Assembly: GCA_007922195.1 (NCBI GenBank)
Contig: ML681998.1
Span: 20,549,395 to 20,613,394 of the forward strand
DNA length: 64,000 nt
Origin: Podocnemis expansa
Taxonomy: Eukaryota > Chordata > Testudines > Podocnemididae
Direction of reading: 5' to 3'
The notes under the pieces are model-generated. The model was not told the origin of the DNA. It saw only the letters and a program-made list of their open reading frames with translations, and made no database searches. Shown here in pieces: positions 21,311-32,743 of the stretch. The position numbers and the translations under genes are program-made. How positions within the stretch are numbered: the first letter of the stretch is position 1; each line of letters begins with the position of its first letter.

Positions 21311-22252
21311 CCTTTGGGCATTGACTTTTCAACAAAAAGTTTTATTTTAAATATGTATGAGATGAGAACTGCATGAAGCCTCACAGCTATATGTTATTAG
21401 CCATACACATAATATATGGGCTAAATGATTCCGGTCAGGTCTCTTTTGAGGAGCCAGTTTGTCACAGCACGGCTGCTCCATGTAAGTACAGCAAGCCCAA
21501 CACCTGATGTCTGAGACCATGTGTCTGTTGAGCCAATTAAAGGGGTCATGGCTACATCTGTGGAAAAAGCAGTTTGTTGGAGGGCAGGAAGAGGAGGGAA
21601 TGGGGTAGGTTGTGCCTGAGAAAAAGAGCTGCAAAGCTGGAAGCCAACTCCTGATGTGGGATGCTGGACCAAGGATCAGGTGCCCAGGAAGATTGCTTTG
21701 GACCTGATACTTTGGAAGAATAACAAAACCAACAGAGAGCAGAGCTAATTGAATATGTTGAGAAGCAAGAGCTGAAATTCCACATGGGCAAGGACTATTC
21801 AGTGTAAGTTAGGGTGGTTGAATCAGTCCCGAGCAACAAAAGGCTGCAACAGTCTCTTGTGCACTACTAACAGTGCCAGCATTTGTTTAAGGACCCCCAA
21901 ACAAAGAGTTAAAGTATAAAACAGGCATTTTCAGAATGAATATTCAGTGCTTAATGAACAAGTTGACTATACAGAAGACTATTTTACCAACGCTGTCTCA
22001 TAAGCATAAGATAATGTCCCTTACCTCTAAGAACTGTTTTCAGAACTTTCAGACATAGTGTGGAGCCTTATAATGTTAGAAGAACAAACTTTGATTTTGA
22101 TTTTGTCCTGGGGTTCACTTCCAAAAGGGCTTGTCATCATCAGTGTAAAGCTTCCATTGTCCTGAACTCTATAAGATTATTTCTATTCAGAGAGCTTTTG
22201 TTGTTTGGTTTTGTTAGAGTGTGGGAGGAGAGGAACCAAATGTGGAGTCTCA
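21311..22252. other. No feature recognised
   Basis: About 940 bp of mixed-composition DNA between the DIRS element and a MITE. Several short overlapping minus-strand frames exist but resemble no family. Confidence 0.35.
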
Positions 22253-22765
22253 AGCTGTGTTCACATGTAAACTGTTATTTTGAAATAAGTTATTTTGAAA
22301 TAAAATCCTTATTTCAAAATAACAAATCAAAATCAGAAAATGTTAATTCAAAATAAGGGAAACCCTCAAAGCGAAATAGCATGCCCTGTGTGTGGACATG
22401 ATATTTCACTTCAGGAGAGGGGCAGCATGGGAGGTGTGGCAACATAGCCCCCTTGCTGGGCCATGCCCCCACCCAATATATACAAAAAGGAAGGCACCCT
22501 GGGAAGGAGAAGGACAAAAGTGTTATTTCAAAATTACTGTCATTTCGAATTAACATGTCCAAACGGCATTGTTTCGAAACAACTGTTTCAAAACATCGGC
22601 TATTTCAATTGCATGTGAGGTTTTACTATTTTGAAACGACGGCCGTTATTTTGAAACAATGGGGTCCCATCGTTTCAAAATAACGAAACGTCATTCGGAC
22701 ATGCCCATATTTATTTTGAAACAATGGCTGTTGTTTCGAAATAAAGCCCTGGTGTGGACACAGCC
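22253..22765. mobile_element. Palindromic MITE, TTTCGAAA-word type, 513 bp
   Basis: Ends AGCTGTGTTCACATG and, in reverse complement, GGCTGTGTCCACACC. They are flanked by perfect TCA triplets (22,250-22,252 and 22,766-22,768). Arms are filled with TTATTTCGAAATAA variants. A non-palindromic core at about 22,385-22,525 (GGAGAGGGGCAGCATGGGAG, then CACCCAATATATAC) is shared with the MITEs at 53,092 and 13,242. Non-coding. Confidence 0.85.
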
Positions 22766-22768
22766 TCA

Positions 22769-23454
22769 AATACAGCTGCCATTATCCAAGTGTAGCACAT
22801 GAATTAGCATGTCCATGCTGTTCGCATCTTCAAAGCCTTGAACTGCCCTCATTTTATTAACCTAGTCATTTATAATAAATTAGTTTTGATATTTGTTTTT
22901 ATAATTTTTCACACCTTAAAATAAAAATTTCTATTCTTATAGAATAAAAAAACTGATGGATTTAAGTATTTCACATATATTCTATATTCAAAACTGTATT
23001 AAAGACACTAGGATTGCAAGATGAAACACTAGATCAGAAACTGCCATGGATAAGGTTGTTTCTACAGCTTTGTGCTGATGTATTACAATACAATCTTTAT
23101 TTACTTGGCACTTCCATTCTAACAGGTATAAAAAAGTCTGAATTCTAGACTGGATTAAAGCTTCTCTGGTATAATTTACTGTTACATCTTTTATCACAGA
23201 AGCAATTTCTACAGACAAAAATATACTTTTGCTGGTATATCTTATACATGGTTCTCCAATAAAATAAACTGTATCAGCAAAATCACTTTTTTGCTAGTAT
23301 AACTGTCTACACGCTGGGGCTTCTACCTCAGATGTGGTAATTTCTACTTCCATCTCCTCATTCCTATTAGCCACCCTGCCACTATCCCCAATCTCTTCAT
23401 TAGCCTCATTAAAAATAGGGGCAACATATTTTTTAGATATTGGGTCATACCTAA
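22769..23454. other. AT-rich sequence with a possible small inverted repeat
   Basis: No gene. Around 23,155-23,330 words of the type TTTTGCTGGTATA and TTTTTGCTAGTATAACTG repeat, and CTGTCTACACGC near 23,304 hints at another degraded MITE. Boundaries cannot be set. Confidence 0.3.
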
Positions 23455-23574
23455 TTTATGAGAAGTGTCCCTGGGGGTGCTCCACTTTAGGAGTCAGCAT
23501 GTCCTTGTGTTCCCGATCAGGGATTTTTACAGCAATACTCGTCAGTCTTGCATGCACACAACTCCTGTCTCACA

Positions 23575-25128
23575 GACTATGTCTAAGCTTAAAAGTTGTT
23601 TTGAACTAAGAAGGCTTAATTAAAATAACTCATTCCTTGGCCAAGGTGTTAGGGGAAAAATTTCCAGTCTCCAACAATTAAGATTCTAATAGGCCCTTCC
23701 TGTCTCCAGGCATCTATCAACCTGAGTGCTCCATGTCTTGCAGTAAAGAATAGACAGAACTCCGTAGAACATCCCAACTGACACTTTATTTTCAAAAAAA
23801 GTCAACAAAATATAAGTGCAGATAAATTAAGCAATGAATGAATCACCAATCACAAAACATCAACCCAAATAGTACCTAATAACACTAATAATACATAATT
23901 GAGCTCACAACCCCCAGGTGAATGATCCCAGCACCTCTCCCAGCATCATGCTCCCTGCTCCCTAACCCAGGGTTCCTGAGGTATTCATGATTGCCTTCAC
24001 TATGACTGCGTTGCCATGCGACTCCTGCAACCAATCCTGTGTGTTCCTCAGGATCCTGTATAGGGTTCCGAGCTTGAGGCGTCTTCTTCAGACTGCTGGT
24101 GGTTGGGTCCTTTAATCAACTGTCCGTTCATCCCCTGTCAAAGTCCAACACAGAATCCCCACTGAAATCCACACAGTTCCAGGATTCTGCCCTTCAGGGA
24201 CTTTATCCTCTCCCGAGCCTTTCTCAAGAATCCAGTCCACTGCTGAGCTCTTGATCCTGCAGACCAAATGCTCAGACCCACATGTTTTGGGCCTCCGAGG
24301 CTGCTGGTCTCCAACGACACACAAATTCACCCCAAAGGCTTCTCCTTCTAACACAACTTGTACCAGAGACCCTTTTCCCTCAGCAGACTTCTGCTTATAA
24401 ATAACTGCACTGACCAATCATAAAGGGTCCTTTTCCCGCTGTGAAGAGGCCTCCATAGGAATCCATATCAAACCCTCCAGAATTCTGCAGATGACCCTTT
24501 CCCTGCTGCACATGGCACACTGTGTTGCTGGGCAGGCTGTGTTGTCTGGCTGCCTGACAACAGTCCCTGTCACTCAGAACTGCCTATTGCACAACCTCCT
24601 ATTTGCATAACTACTTTGCAGTACATTTTTCAGAAACACTCCCCTCCTCTGGGGAGGAGAAGACTTAAACATTAACACACTATTATAACAGTGCAAACAA
24701 AAGAATAAAGAGCACAGAAAAATTATCTACAAAGGAGGCATTTTATTATATCAAATTAAGCAGTTCCTTAATTCAAAATAAGGAACCACTAATTTGATAT
24801 AATAAAATCTTCTTTTACTTCAAAGTATCATTTACTTCGAAGTTATTAGTTCGAATTAAGCCATTCTAAACTGTGGAATAGGCTTAATTCAAATTAATTT
24901 CACTATTCTTTTGTGTGCCTTCCTCTATTTCAAATTAAAGAGTCTAGTGAAGACTCTACTATGAATTAATAAAGCCCACTTTATTTCGAATTAGAGAGTC
25001 TTCACTGGAATCCTAATTTGTAATAATATCTTTGAAGTAGTGCTAATTTAAAATAACTTTGATTTAAATTTGAAGTAGTTATTTTGAATTAACTACTTTG
25101 AATTAATTTTGTAAGTGTAGACATAGCC
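23575..25128. mobile_element. Palindromic MITE inside DIRS copy C, itself split by an LTR
   Basis: Left end GACTATGTCTAAGC and right end, in reverse complement, GGCTATGTCTACAC. Without the LTR it is about 510 bp, close to the 503-513 bp of its relatives. Right-hand arm words are TTAATTCGAATTAA and TTACTTCGAAGTTA types. Flanking triplets ACA and AAG do not match well, so the duplication is degraded. Confidence 0.65.
23647..24690 (-). repeat. Solo LTR (family C), minus orientation, 1,044 bp
   Basis: Runs TGTTAGGGGA to ATTATAACA on the plus strand, i.e. TG...CA ends. Minus-strand promoter and processing signals are in the right order: CCAAT-type box (reverse complement of GACCAATCA at 24,412), TATA-type TTATTTATAAGC (24,395-24,402), and AATAAA (23,785-23,790). 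No internal retroviral sequence adjoins and no clear target duplication is seen. Confidence 0.65.
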
Positions 25129-25379
25129 AAGGTGCCATTAGTTCCAGCTTGGAATGAGTGTGACTTGATCCCATCTTTTCCTTCTCCACTGCAGAGTCCA
25201 TCACAAACTCTGATGTAGAGGGGAGGAGGTTGGAGTAATGAAGCACCCCCACGAATGCACATCTCAAAGAACCTCAGTAACTGCACCAAATGAGTAACCT
25301 TCTCTTCTATTTTGAGTGGTGTTCCTCGGGGTGCTGTATACATATAATACATTGGTGAAATGATTGTGGTCAGCTGTGC

Positions 25380-25574
25380 TCATTGGTTGGTGAAAGGGAC
25401 TTTGGAATCTTTTGCTTGGGTATTTGACAGTACTGAAAGTCCTATGATAGCCTTTTGCCTGGTTGCAAGTTCAATGACATAGTGCTTTGTGAATGTGTGT
25501 GCTGAAACCCACATAGCTGCTTTACATATCTCAGTGACAGGGACATTGCTGAGGAATACTACAGATGTGGACAT
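25380..25574 (-). pseudogene. DIRS copy C tyrosine recombinase, C-terminal fragment
   Basis: Residues VPVTEICKAAMWVSAHTFTK, then HYVIELATRQ, match IPVQQICRVASWSSGHIFMS, then HYPIV, of copy A (62,710-62,790). The Tyr of the HY pair is the expected catalytic nucleophile of this family. Upstream catalytic Arg and His-x-x-Arg lie in sequence that is missing. It is 65 codons open, but only the tail of an enzyme of roughly 300 residues or more. Confidence 0.75.
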
Positions 25575-25579
25575 TGCCC

Positions 25580-27083
25580 TAGATATTTTGAAGCCATTGG
25601 CAATCCCACTGACTACACAAAACCTGATAAATATATTTGTAGAGTCTTAAAGCTTCAGATTTCATCCAATTAATCTTGTATATGGACAAGCACCTGTACC
25701 TTTTAATGAGTTTTAATTTGGGAATCAACCTTTCTGGGTTAGAGAGTAGAGCTAACCCAATTTCTGAGTACAGCATAATTTTTTGTTCTATATGACTGAT
25801 CTTAATACCAACTCTTTCTACAGAGCTCCAGTCTGTGCATGCCAGTGGTTCCAGAACTATGCTGAAGACCAACGTGGTTAGTTGGCAGTCCTGACTTGTT
25901 TCTCCCTGTACTTAGAATGGTTCTGAAATAGTCACTGATGGTCACACAGAAGAAATGGTTAGTTAATGGAAAGCAGTTTAATCCAATTGATGAAATGATC
26001 ACTGAGTCCCTTTTTCTCAATGACCTTAAAAACCGCAATTCCATGCAACCCTATCAAAGGCTTTTTCAGAGTCCACTGGTGCTACTAATGGTTCCTTTGA
26101 GTTCTTTGAGGTTGCAATTATATCACTGATGATTTGAATCAATAAAACTGACTTGATTTATGAGTATGATTTGAGCAACAATGTTTTTCAACCTCTAACC
26201 AAAGGTTCTGGGCAACAATGTTTGGCAACAATATTTGTATCATATCAACTAGATGGGCCCATGACTTGTGCAATTTGTAGAAGCTTTCTCTTGTCTGCTT
26301 ATAATGGATATAACTGCCTCTTGCATTCTGGGAGATAGGGAGCCACTTTTTAAAATCTGACTGAACATATCAAGAGGGTTGTAGGATATCTGTATAAAAC
26401 TCCATTGGAAATATATCACTACCTGGGGATCTATTACATTTCACTTCTTTCACAGCTAGGTCTTTTCCTCAAGGTTGAGCAGGGCCTCCAAAAACTCCTT
26501 CCAAGATACTCAAAAACCAATCAAAGGATTTGTTCTATGACACCATAAAGACTACACGGTCTTTGTATAATTCTGAATAAAAAAGCCCAAACTGGTTATT
26601 AATGACCTTATCCAGCATTCACATTTTCCTTTGGGAATCACATATTAAGGACATTTTACTTCTGTTGGATTGTGGTTTCAGCCTATATGTTAGATGTTTG
26701 CCCACTGTCTCCTCTGATTCCTAGTAATCTTGTTTAGGGCAAAGGATAGCAAATCCCACTTTTTGTGTAAGGCATCTGTTTAATTCTTATCTCATCTGTA
26801 CTAGGATTTTTAGTCTCTCAGGGGTGGGTTCTTGGTCTATATTTTTGAAGTGTTCAGTGGTCTTTCTAGCAATGTGTGCTATAATTCTGCCCTTGATCAC
26901 TCCTTTCCAAAGAAGTGCAGTTGATGGGGCTGTGGGACCATTAATTTTATAAAAAATCTCCACCATGTCATTGCTGAAGGCCATAAAAGCCAGGTCTGTA
27001 AGGTAAGAGGTGATAAATTGATACCTGCCTATGAGTCTCTGCCTACAGCACAAGAGGTTTGTGTGGTGTGATACTGACCTCAC
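25580..27083 (-). mobile_element. LINE-1-like ORF2 fragment, decayed
   Basis: Minus-strand frames with LINE-1 reverse-transcriptase landmarks. From the 5' side these are ALLWKGVIKGRIIAHIARKT (about 26,918; the W-x-x-x-K-x-x-I-R-G-x-I block), then FSIVLEPLACTDW (25,866), then KLKLIKRYRCLSIYKINWMK (about 25,725; the G-Y-K-I-N-x-x-K-S-E block). The YADD catalytic box appears as LYSEIG, so the two Asp residues are lost. Several frameshifts separate the pieces. It lies head-on against the truncated end of DIRS copy C. LINE-1 is sparse in sauropsids relative to CR1. Confidence 0.75.
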
Positions 27084-27870
27084 AGTGCATCACGTACATA
27101 GTGAAATAAGTAATTCAACATTAAAAAGTGATTTATTCTCAAACAGGTAGAGTGAAAGATAAAACTAGCTATAACCATGGACAACAGGATTTGTAAGTCC
27201 CCATATATCTACCATGCCTATATCTAATATGTGGGCTAATATTACCTGTTGCTCAGAGCTCTTGAAAATGTGAAGGGCTATTTCTCAAAATGGGTTAAAA
27301 GTTTAATTGAAATCCCCACTCCACAGGGTACCAGGTACCCCTCACACTTACTTTAGAACAGCAAAGTTGTGGAAAAAGCCAGGTTCATTTTAGTTGGGCC
27401 AGACACACTAGCTAAACATAATTTAATACAAAATCAGTTAGTTATTTTGTAGCCAATAAAGCTATCTTAGCCTTTTATTCTACTGAGCAAGAATGCAAGG
27501 AATTGACATGCTTGAATCCTGTAAGACATTAGCTTAAACAACATAGCATTAAGTTTGGCTAAGCAGAGTAGGCCTCTACCCTTGGCATAGAAAAATGACC
27601 TGACAGTTACCCTTAGATTTTGGTGAACTGGGAATAACCTGCTTAATAATAGGATTTGGAACATAATGGTACAAGGCAACTGCAGGAACACTGAAATGAT
27701 ATTCTGCTTGAAATATTTTAGAATCATAAGCAGATATCAAACCACAAAGTTGCTTGAGGAGTAGGTGGCATATCTGAAGAGTTAAATGGCATTAATATGT
27801 TAACCTATATGATAAGTGCACTCCAATAGCATGAAGGTGAGGAAGTTAGATTTTGACATGAAAGCCTTGG
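27084..27870. other. AT-rich unique sequence, no gene
   Basis: Nothing recognisable; frames are short and unsupported. Confidence 0.35.
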
Positions 27871-28985
27871 TGGTGTAGACTGGTAAACACTCATCCAGGC
27901 ATTCAGTCCCCCCCTCGGCTCAGGCTCTGAGGAAGGCCACCATTTGGAAGTGTCTGGCCCAAGAAAAACCAGCCATCCTAGTCAGTATGCTGTGAGATCC
28001 ACTGCCAAGAACACCTGCTGTCCACCTGTTGGGCAACTAGGCAGTACCAGTCTCTGGTGCTGTCTGGCCCCCAAGGAAGACAGGGCAGGCACTAAGAGTC
28101 AGTAGCCCCAGGCCCCCAGGTGGGGCGGGGCAGGCACAGAGTGTTAAAGGTTTCCAGGTGGTTGGGAAAACCAAAAAGGGGGAGGATGACACCACCTGAC
28201 TCCACTGTGTCACAGCCCAGGGCCCTATCCGTGACTGAGAAATCAGTCACTGCTTCAGCAGGGTCTGGCCACAATGTGCTGACACCTATCTGAGCTGGCC
28301 TTCAGCTGAACAGGGCTCAGCTACCCCTGGGCCACTTCCTCCAACCCTGAGCCCAGGTACCTGTCTGCAAGGAGCTCCTCTGGGTCTGAAGGGTAGATCA
28401 CCCAGGGAATCCCCAGGAGTCCCTCACCATCCACAGGCAGCAGGTCGGGGCAGGCCTTGGGTCCATCAGCAGAAGGCAGCTCTTCCAGGCAGCAGGGCCC
28501 CTCCACAGCCAGCTGTACCACCAGAGCACAGGGGTCCTCAGCAGAGGGAAGCTCCTCCAGGTGACAAGGCCCCCCTGGTTCCTTGAGGTCATCAGCTCCC
28601 TCTAAACTCCACTGGATCCCCAGGGAAGAGCAGCTCCTCAGGCTTATAGGGGTCCAAAGGGCATCTGCCCCAGTTCACAGTTCCTGATATTTCCTCCCAG
28701 TTCTTAGGGCCGGATAAGCTAAGTAGACCCTCAGGTCTCCGAGCCGGTGAGGATAGGGGTAGCCTTGCACTGGAACCCAGGTCTCACCTGGCTAGCAGCC
28801 TCAGAGAGGGAGCACCCTTCCCCTGTGGCAGCTTAGACCCAACTGAGCTGCCAGACTGGCCTCTTATACCTCACCTTCTTGCCTTGGCTCCACCCCTCTG
28901 CTTCTAGGGCTTCAGTTCTGCAATGTCTGGGCCTGTCCAGAGGTGGCATTCAAGCTCTTCCCCAGGCCCAGGCTCCAAGGAAGGC
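27871..28985 (-). repeat. GC-rich promoter-like repeat, copy 1
   Basis: GC-rich DNA that resembles 29,630-30,445 in the same orientation. The clearest shared block is CTTATACCTCACCTTCTTGCC...CCACCCCTCTGCTTCTAGGG (28,862-28,907) versus TTTATACCTCCCCTTCCTGTCC...CCCCTCTGCTTCTGG. On the minus strand this gives a TATA-type box preceded by a C/G-rich stretch. It may be an LTR of an old retroelement. Class unproven. Open frames are composition artefacts. Confidence 0.4.
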
Positions 28986-29629
28986 CAGAGTTCCTTGCTA
29001 CAAGCCTCATAATGAATATTCATGATACTGCTCAGGCCATATAATAGGCCATACCACCATATGGAAGGAGTTGGCTTTCTATCTTTTGACCCCTAATGTA
29101 ATTTACTAGAAGTCTTTGGACATTGGGATATCTGGACCATTGGACTTATTTGGCATGCCAGAAGCAGGGCTGGTACTTTGTCTGTCATCACCAAGTTCTT
29201 AGGTATACAAGTCTAAGAGCATATGCAAGGAATGATACCGCAAACATCCCCAATACTATATTGTTCCTACCTGCTTATGTGGTTTGGAGCTTTTCTATAA
29301 CTATTACTTTTTAGTAAAAATCATCAAGAATTTACTTTGCCCTCAGTGTGAGTGTCCATGCCATGCACCCCAAAGTTCTCTATGAAATACTGAATTTGTT
29401 GGTTTTAGTTCTGTGGAGCTTGAATCTGGGAGAAAATCTCTATTACTCCCAGCCTATTAATCACTTGATTGGAAATCAATCATTAGGAACTGTTAACAAG
29501 GGTTAGGCAACAATTTCTATATAAGATTTGACCATGTGGAGTTATCCTCTAAAGTTAGGCACATAAATCAATATTTTCAGAGGTGTTGAACATCTAAAAC
29601 TCTCATTAACTTAAATGGGAGTGTAAACA
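28986..29629. other. Unique sequence between two GC-rich repeat copies
   Basis: AT-rich; no feature recognised. Confidence 0.35.
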
Positions 29630-30445
29630 GCTCACTCAGACCAGAGGGTTCTCTAGTCCAAGGCCTGGCAAGTCTATAATACAAATTCCCAGTCCTCAGG
29701 TAGGGCACAACATCAGCAGTCTACAGTCCTGGGGAGGGCAAGATTGTATTAGAGAGGCCCCCACTCTCAGGCATGGCAGGGCAGGCAACAGTCTATAGCC
29801 CTGAGTAGGGCAAGGGTGTAGTGGTGGCTTGTCCCTTAAGCAGGGCAAAGCATATGAAGCAAGTCACTCCAGCATGTCCAGACAAGGTAGAAAGGGGAGG
29901 AAGGTGATGCAGGCCCACTATTCCACTGAGTCCCAGCTGAGGACTCTGAAATTGATGGGGTGCCCCGTCACTGAGGCAGACTGGCGTCCCCGAGGTTCTT
30001 CCTCCCCATCTTCCCTGGGGGTAGGTGGTTTTCCCAGCTCCTCCAGCTCAGTGGGATACTCTACCAGGGGGAGGTTCCACAATCTCTCAGTCTCACTAGG
30101 CAGTGGCAGATCCGGCAGTTCGCCATGGCCATCAATGGAGGGCAGCACTTCCAAGTCACAGGAGCCAGATGACCCCTCAGGCTTGCCAGGCTTGGGCCAG
30201 ATGGGGCAGTCTTTAGGGCTCTGGTGCTAGGGAGCTCTGGCAGTTCCTCCCAGCGGCATTGGCTAGGCTCTGGTTCCTTGTCACATGACTGCTGCATCCC
30301 AACTGAGTTGGGCAGCAATTCTTTATACCTCCCCTTCCTGTCCTGCCCCTCTGCTTCTGGTCAGGTGGACTTCCTGGTTCCACTTCCCAAGGTGGGACTG
30401 TCCCCCATCATCAGTCTTGGAGGGAGACCATACCTCCTGCTCCTT
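29630..30445 (-). repeat. GC-rich promoter-like repeat, copy 2
   Basis: Second copy of the repeat at 27,871. Besides the TATA-type block (30,333, TTTATACC), AGCTCCTCCAGCTCAGTGGG (30,036) corresponds to AGCTCCTCTGGGTCTGAAGG in copy 1. The left part holds two diverged units around CAGTCTACAGTCCTGGGGAG and CAGTCTATAGCCCTGAGTAG. The two copies could be a broken pair of LTRs, but the 640 bp between them show no retroviral coding. Confidence 0.4.
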
Positions 30446-32174
30446 ACAGAGAGTGAGTCTGAGGCCTCAAGAAGTTGATACTACACAGCTACAGTACAGC
30501 TTTCAGAACCTTTTTGAACTTGTCTAAAAATTCTGACCATATACTGTAATTTTACACAGTCATTCTTCTCTCAGAGATATGAAGATACAGGTGTCAGCCT
30601 TTATAAACTCTTGAAAATATACTATATTCAGAAAATAATCCATTATCTTACACACAGGAAAAAAAACTTGGAAGTATTATAAAATATTAGTGTTCTTTGT
30701 AAGTACCTAATTCATTCATTTTAGGTTCTGCTGATCTTTGTCTTTTTTTTTTAAACTGACCTGATGTGTTATATTTTTGTGTACATTTCAATAGGCACCA
30801 GTTTTATAGTCATTAAAAAGGAAAAAGATTAGTTATATGTAGTAGAGTCTTCAAGAGTTGCAAACCAGTTTTAAATCCTACAAAGCAATAGTTTGTATCT
30901 GTGTTAAGTGGTCTTTTCACTACTACTGAAGAGAACATTAGAGTTCTTCCTATGTTAAAAGAGTTCATCTGTTAACAAACAGGAAACATTTTCGTTCATC
31001 TGGTGTCACCAGATCAACAGTGAAGATATCAGAAATTTCAGATTATGTATACCTTTTAGAAGGACAAAAATCAAATTAGGATACATACTCAAAAACAAAT
31101 ATCAATATTTTCCTAATAACATCTAATCTAAAAGAATTTTTAAAAAATCAGTTCATATCTACTTTTCATCTCTCCCAGCTCAGTCAAAAATAATAAACTA
31201 TCAGATTTGAGATATCATTATATTCTCCTGTACTACCATTGTTTAGGAAGAGGAACAGTTGTTTTTGAAAACGTTTCTCTGTGGATTTAAAGCAATATAT
31301 ATTTAATATAGAGTTGGGGTGGACGTCTTGTAGGTCAGGTCCTAAATTTAGTGTTAAAAAATAATCTAAGGTAAATTCTTGGTGGTTCCACCACAAACTA
31401 GGGCAAGTCACTTAACCTCTCTGTTCCTCAATTCCCCATCCATAAGATGGAAGAAAACACACTCTTTGTTTAGTCTCTTTAAATAATGAATATTTTAGAC
31501 AGACACTGTCTGCCCTTATGTGCTTGTACAGTTTCCAGCATGACCTTGGTTAGGACCTATAAGATTAGTGTAGGTTAAACAATAAAATCACAGAAATATT
31601 TCTGTTAAGTATTATATTTTGTTTTTTGTGAAAACTGTTGGTCAAATCTGACCTGACAGTGTCTTTTTAATGACTTGAGAAGGGCTTCTGCAGCAGATTG
31701 AAGAAGAAGGATTATCTAGAGCTTAGAGTGCTAACTAGGCCACAGAAGATTCCCTACTTCCTTGCCCTTTGGCTGCCAAAGGGGGTCACAATCTGACCAG
31801 AACTGGAGTTGTAGGAATATAAACTAAGGCCCCATGGCTGAAAAGATATGTTTGTGCTTTACACACAAGTAGTGTTAAAGATTAAATCTTTTCAAGATTG
31901 CTGTATCATATCCATACAGTATAATTGCAATAGAAAAAAGTGAAATTCTTAGAGGGTAATTTAAAACATGACTGATATATAAACAAGCAATGTAAAATGG
32001 TAAGACAGCACCAATCATACTTAGGTAAGGACTGCTTGTGATTTAGGATGAAGACATCAACAACCCAGACACATCACCATCATGGAAAAAACAACAGATA
32101 AACCAAACAATCTCTCACCATGACCCTCTGGTTCCAACCATGTGATCTACAGATATGGTCTCTGAAACGTCCAT
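30446..32174. other. AT-rich unique sequence, no gene
   Basis: Low-GC DNA with stops in all frames. Only the MIR-type SINE at 31,395 stands out. Confidence 0.4.
31395..31570 (+). repeat. MIR/CORE-SINE relic
   Basis: GGGCAAGTCACTTAACCTCT, then CTGTTCCTCAATTCCCCATC, then ATAAGATGG (31,402-31,450), is the diagnostic MIR-type SINE segment. A degraded tail (TTGTACAGTTTCCAGCATGA) follows. This is a tRNA-derived amniote SINE; old and inactive. Confidence 0.7.
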
Positions 32175-32290
32175 TTCATAGAATCATAGAAACTGGAAGG
32201 GACCATGAGAGGTCATCAAGTCCAGTCCTCTGCACTCATGGCAAAACCAAGTACCATCTTAAACCATCCCTGACAGGTCTTTGTTTAACC

Positions 32291-32496
32291 CAGTATTTCT
32301 CAACCAATATGAGATGGCACACAGGTGCACTGTCAAGCCTGATCAGGTGTGTCATGGAATTTTTTGAAAAACTTTTCAGAGTTCTGGATTGGCTCATGAA
32401 TATTCATAAGTCCATTTTGAGACTATGTGTTTGTGTTCCTCAAAATAATTAAAGTATCAAGGTGAGCCACGGCAGAGAGAAGGTTGAGAACCATTG
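32291..32496. mobile_element. hAT-type MITE in CR1, 206 bp
   Basis: Inverted ends CAGTATTTCTCAACC and GGTTGAGAACCATTG. Eight-bp duplication GTTTAACC (32,283-32,290) and GTCTAACC (32,497-32,504), one mismatch. CR1 sequence is continuous across it. Non-coding hAT relative with the common CAGTGNTTCTCAACC end. Confidence 0.85.
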
Positions 32497-32743
32497 GTCT
32501 AACCTGCTCTTAAAATCTTCCAATGATGGAGATTTCACAACATCCCTAGGCAACTCATTCCAGTGGTTAATCACCCTGATAGTTAAGAATTTTTTCATAA
32601 TGTCCAGCCTAAATCTTCCTTGCCATAACGCAAGCCCATTGCTTTTTCAGTTGTTAAAGAAAACATTTTTTCTCCCTCTTCCTCATGACAGCCTCTTAAG
32701 TATTTGAAAACTGTTATCATTTCCCTCTCAATCTCCCCTTTTC

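Larger units (their letters stand above)
23455..25580 (-). mobile_element. DIRS remnant (copy C): 3' end only, split by MITE and LTR
   Basis: Minus-oriented 3' end of a DIRS element related to copy B. The terminal repeat starts near 23,460 (GTGTCCCTGGGGGTGCTCCA, then CTCCTGTCTCACA). It is interrupted at 23,575 by a MITE and resumes at 25,129 with AAGGTGCCATTAG. The internal complementary region is at about 25,268-25,345 (CAGTAACTGCACC, CTTCTATTTTGAGTGG, GGGGTGCTG), matching 15,807-15,885. The recombinase C-terminus lies upstream (25,380-25,574). Everything 5' of that is lost, and LINE-1 sequence begins at the junction near 25,580. Confidence 0.75.

Noticed and set aside
27871..30445. A complete retrovirus between two LTRs
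   Set aside because: The enclosed 640 bp hold no gag, pol or env similarity.
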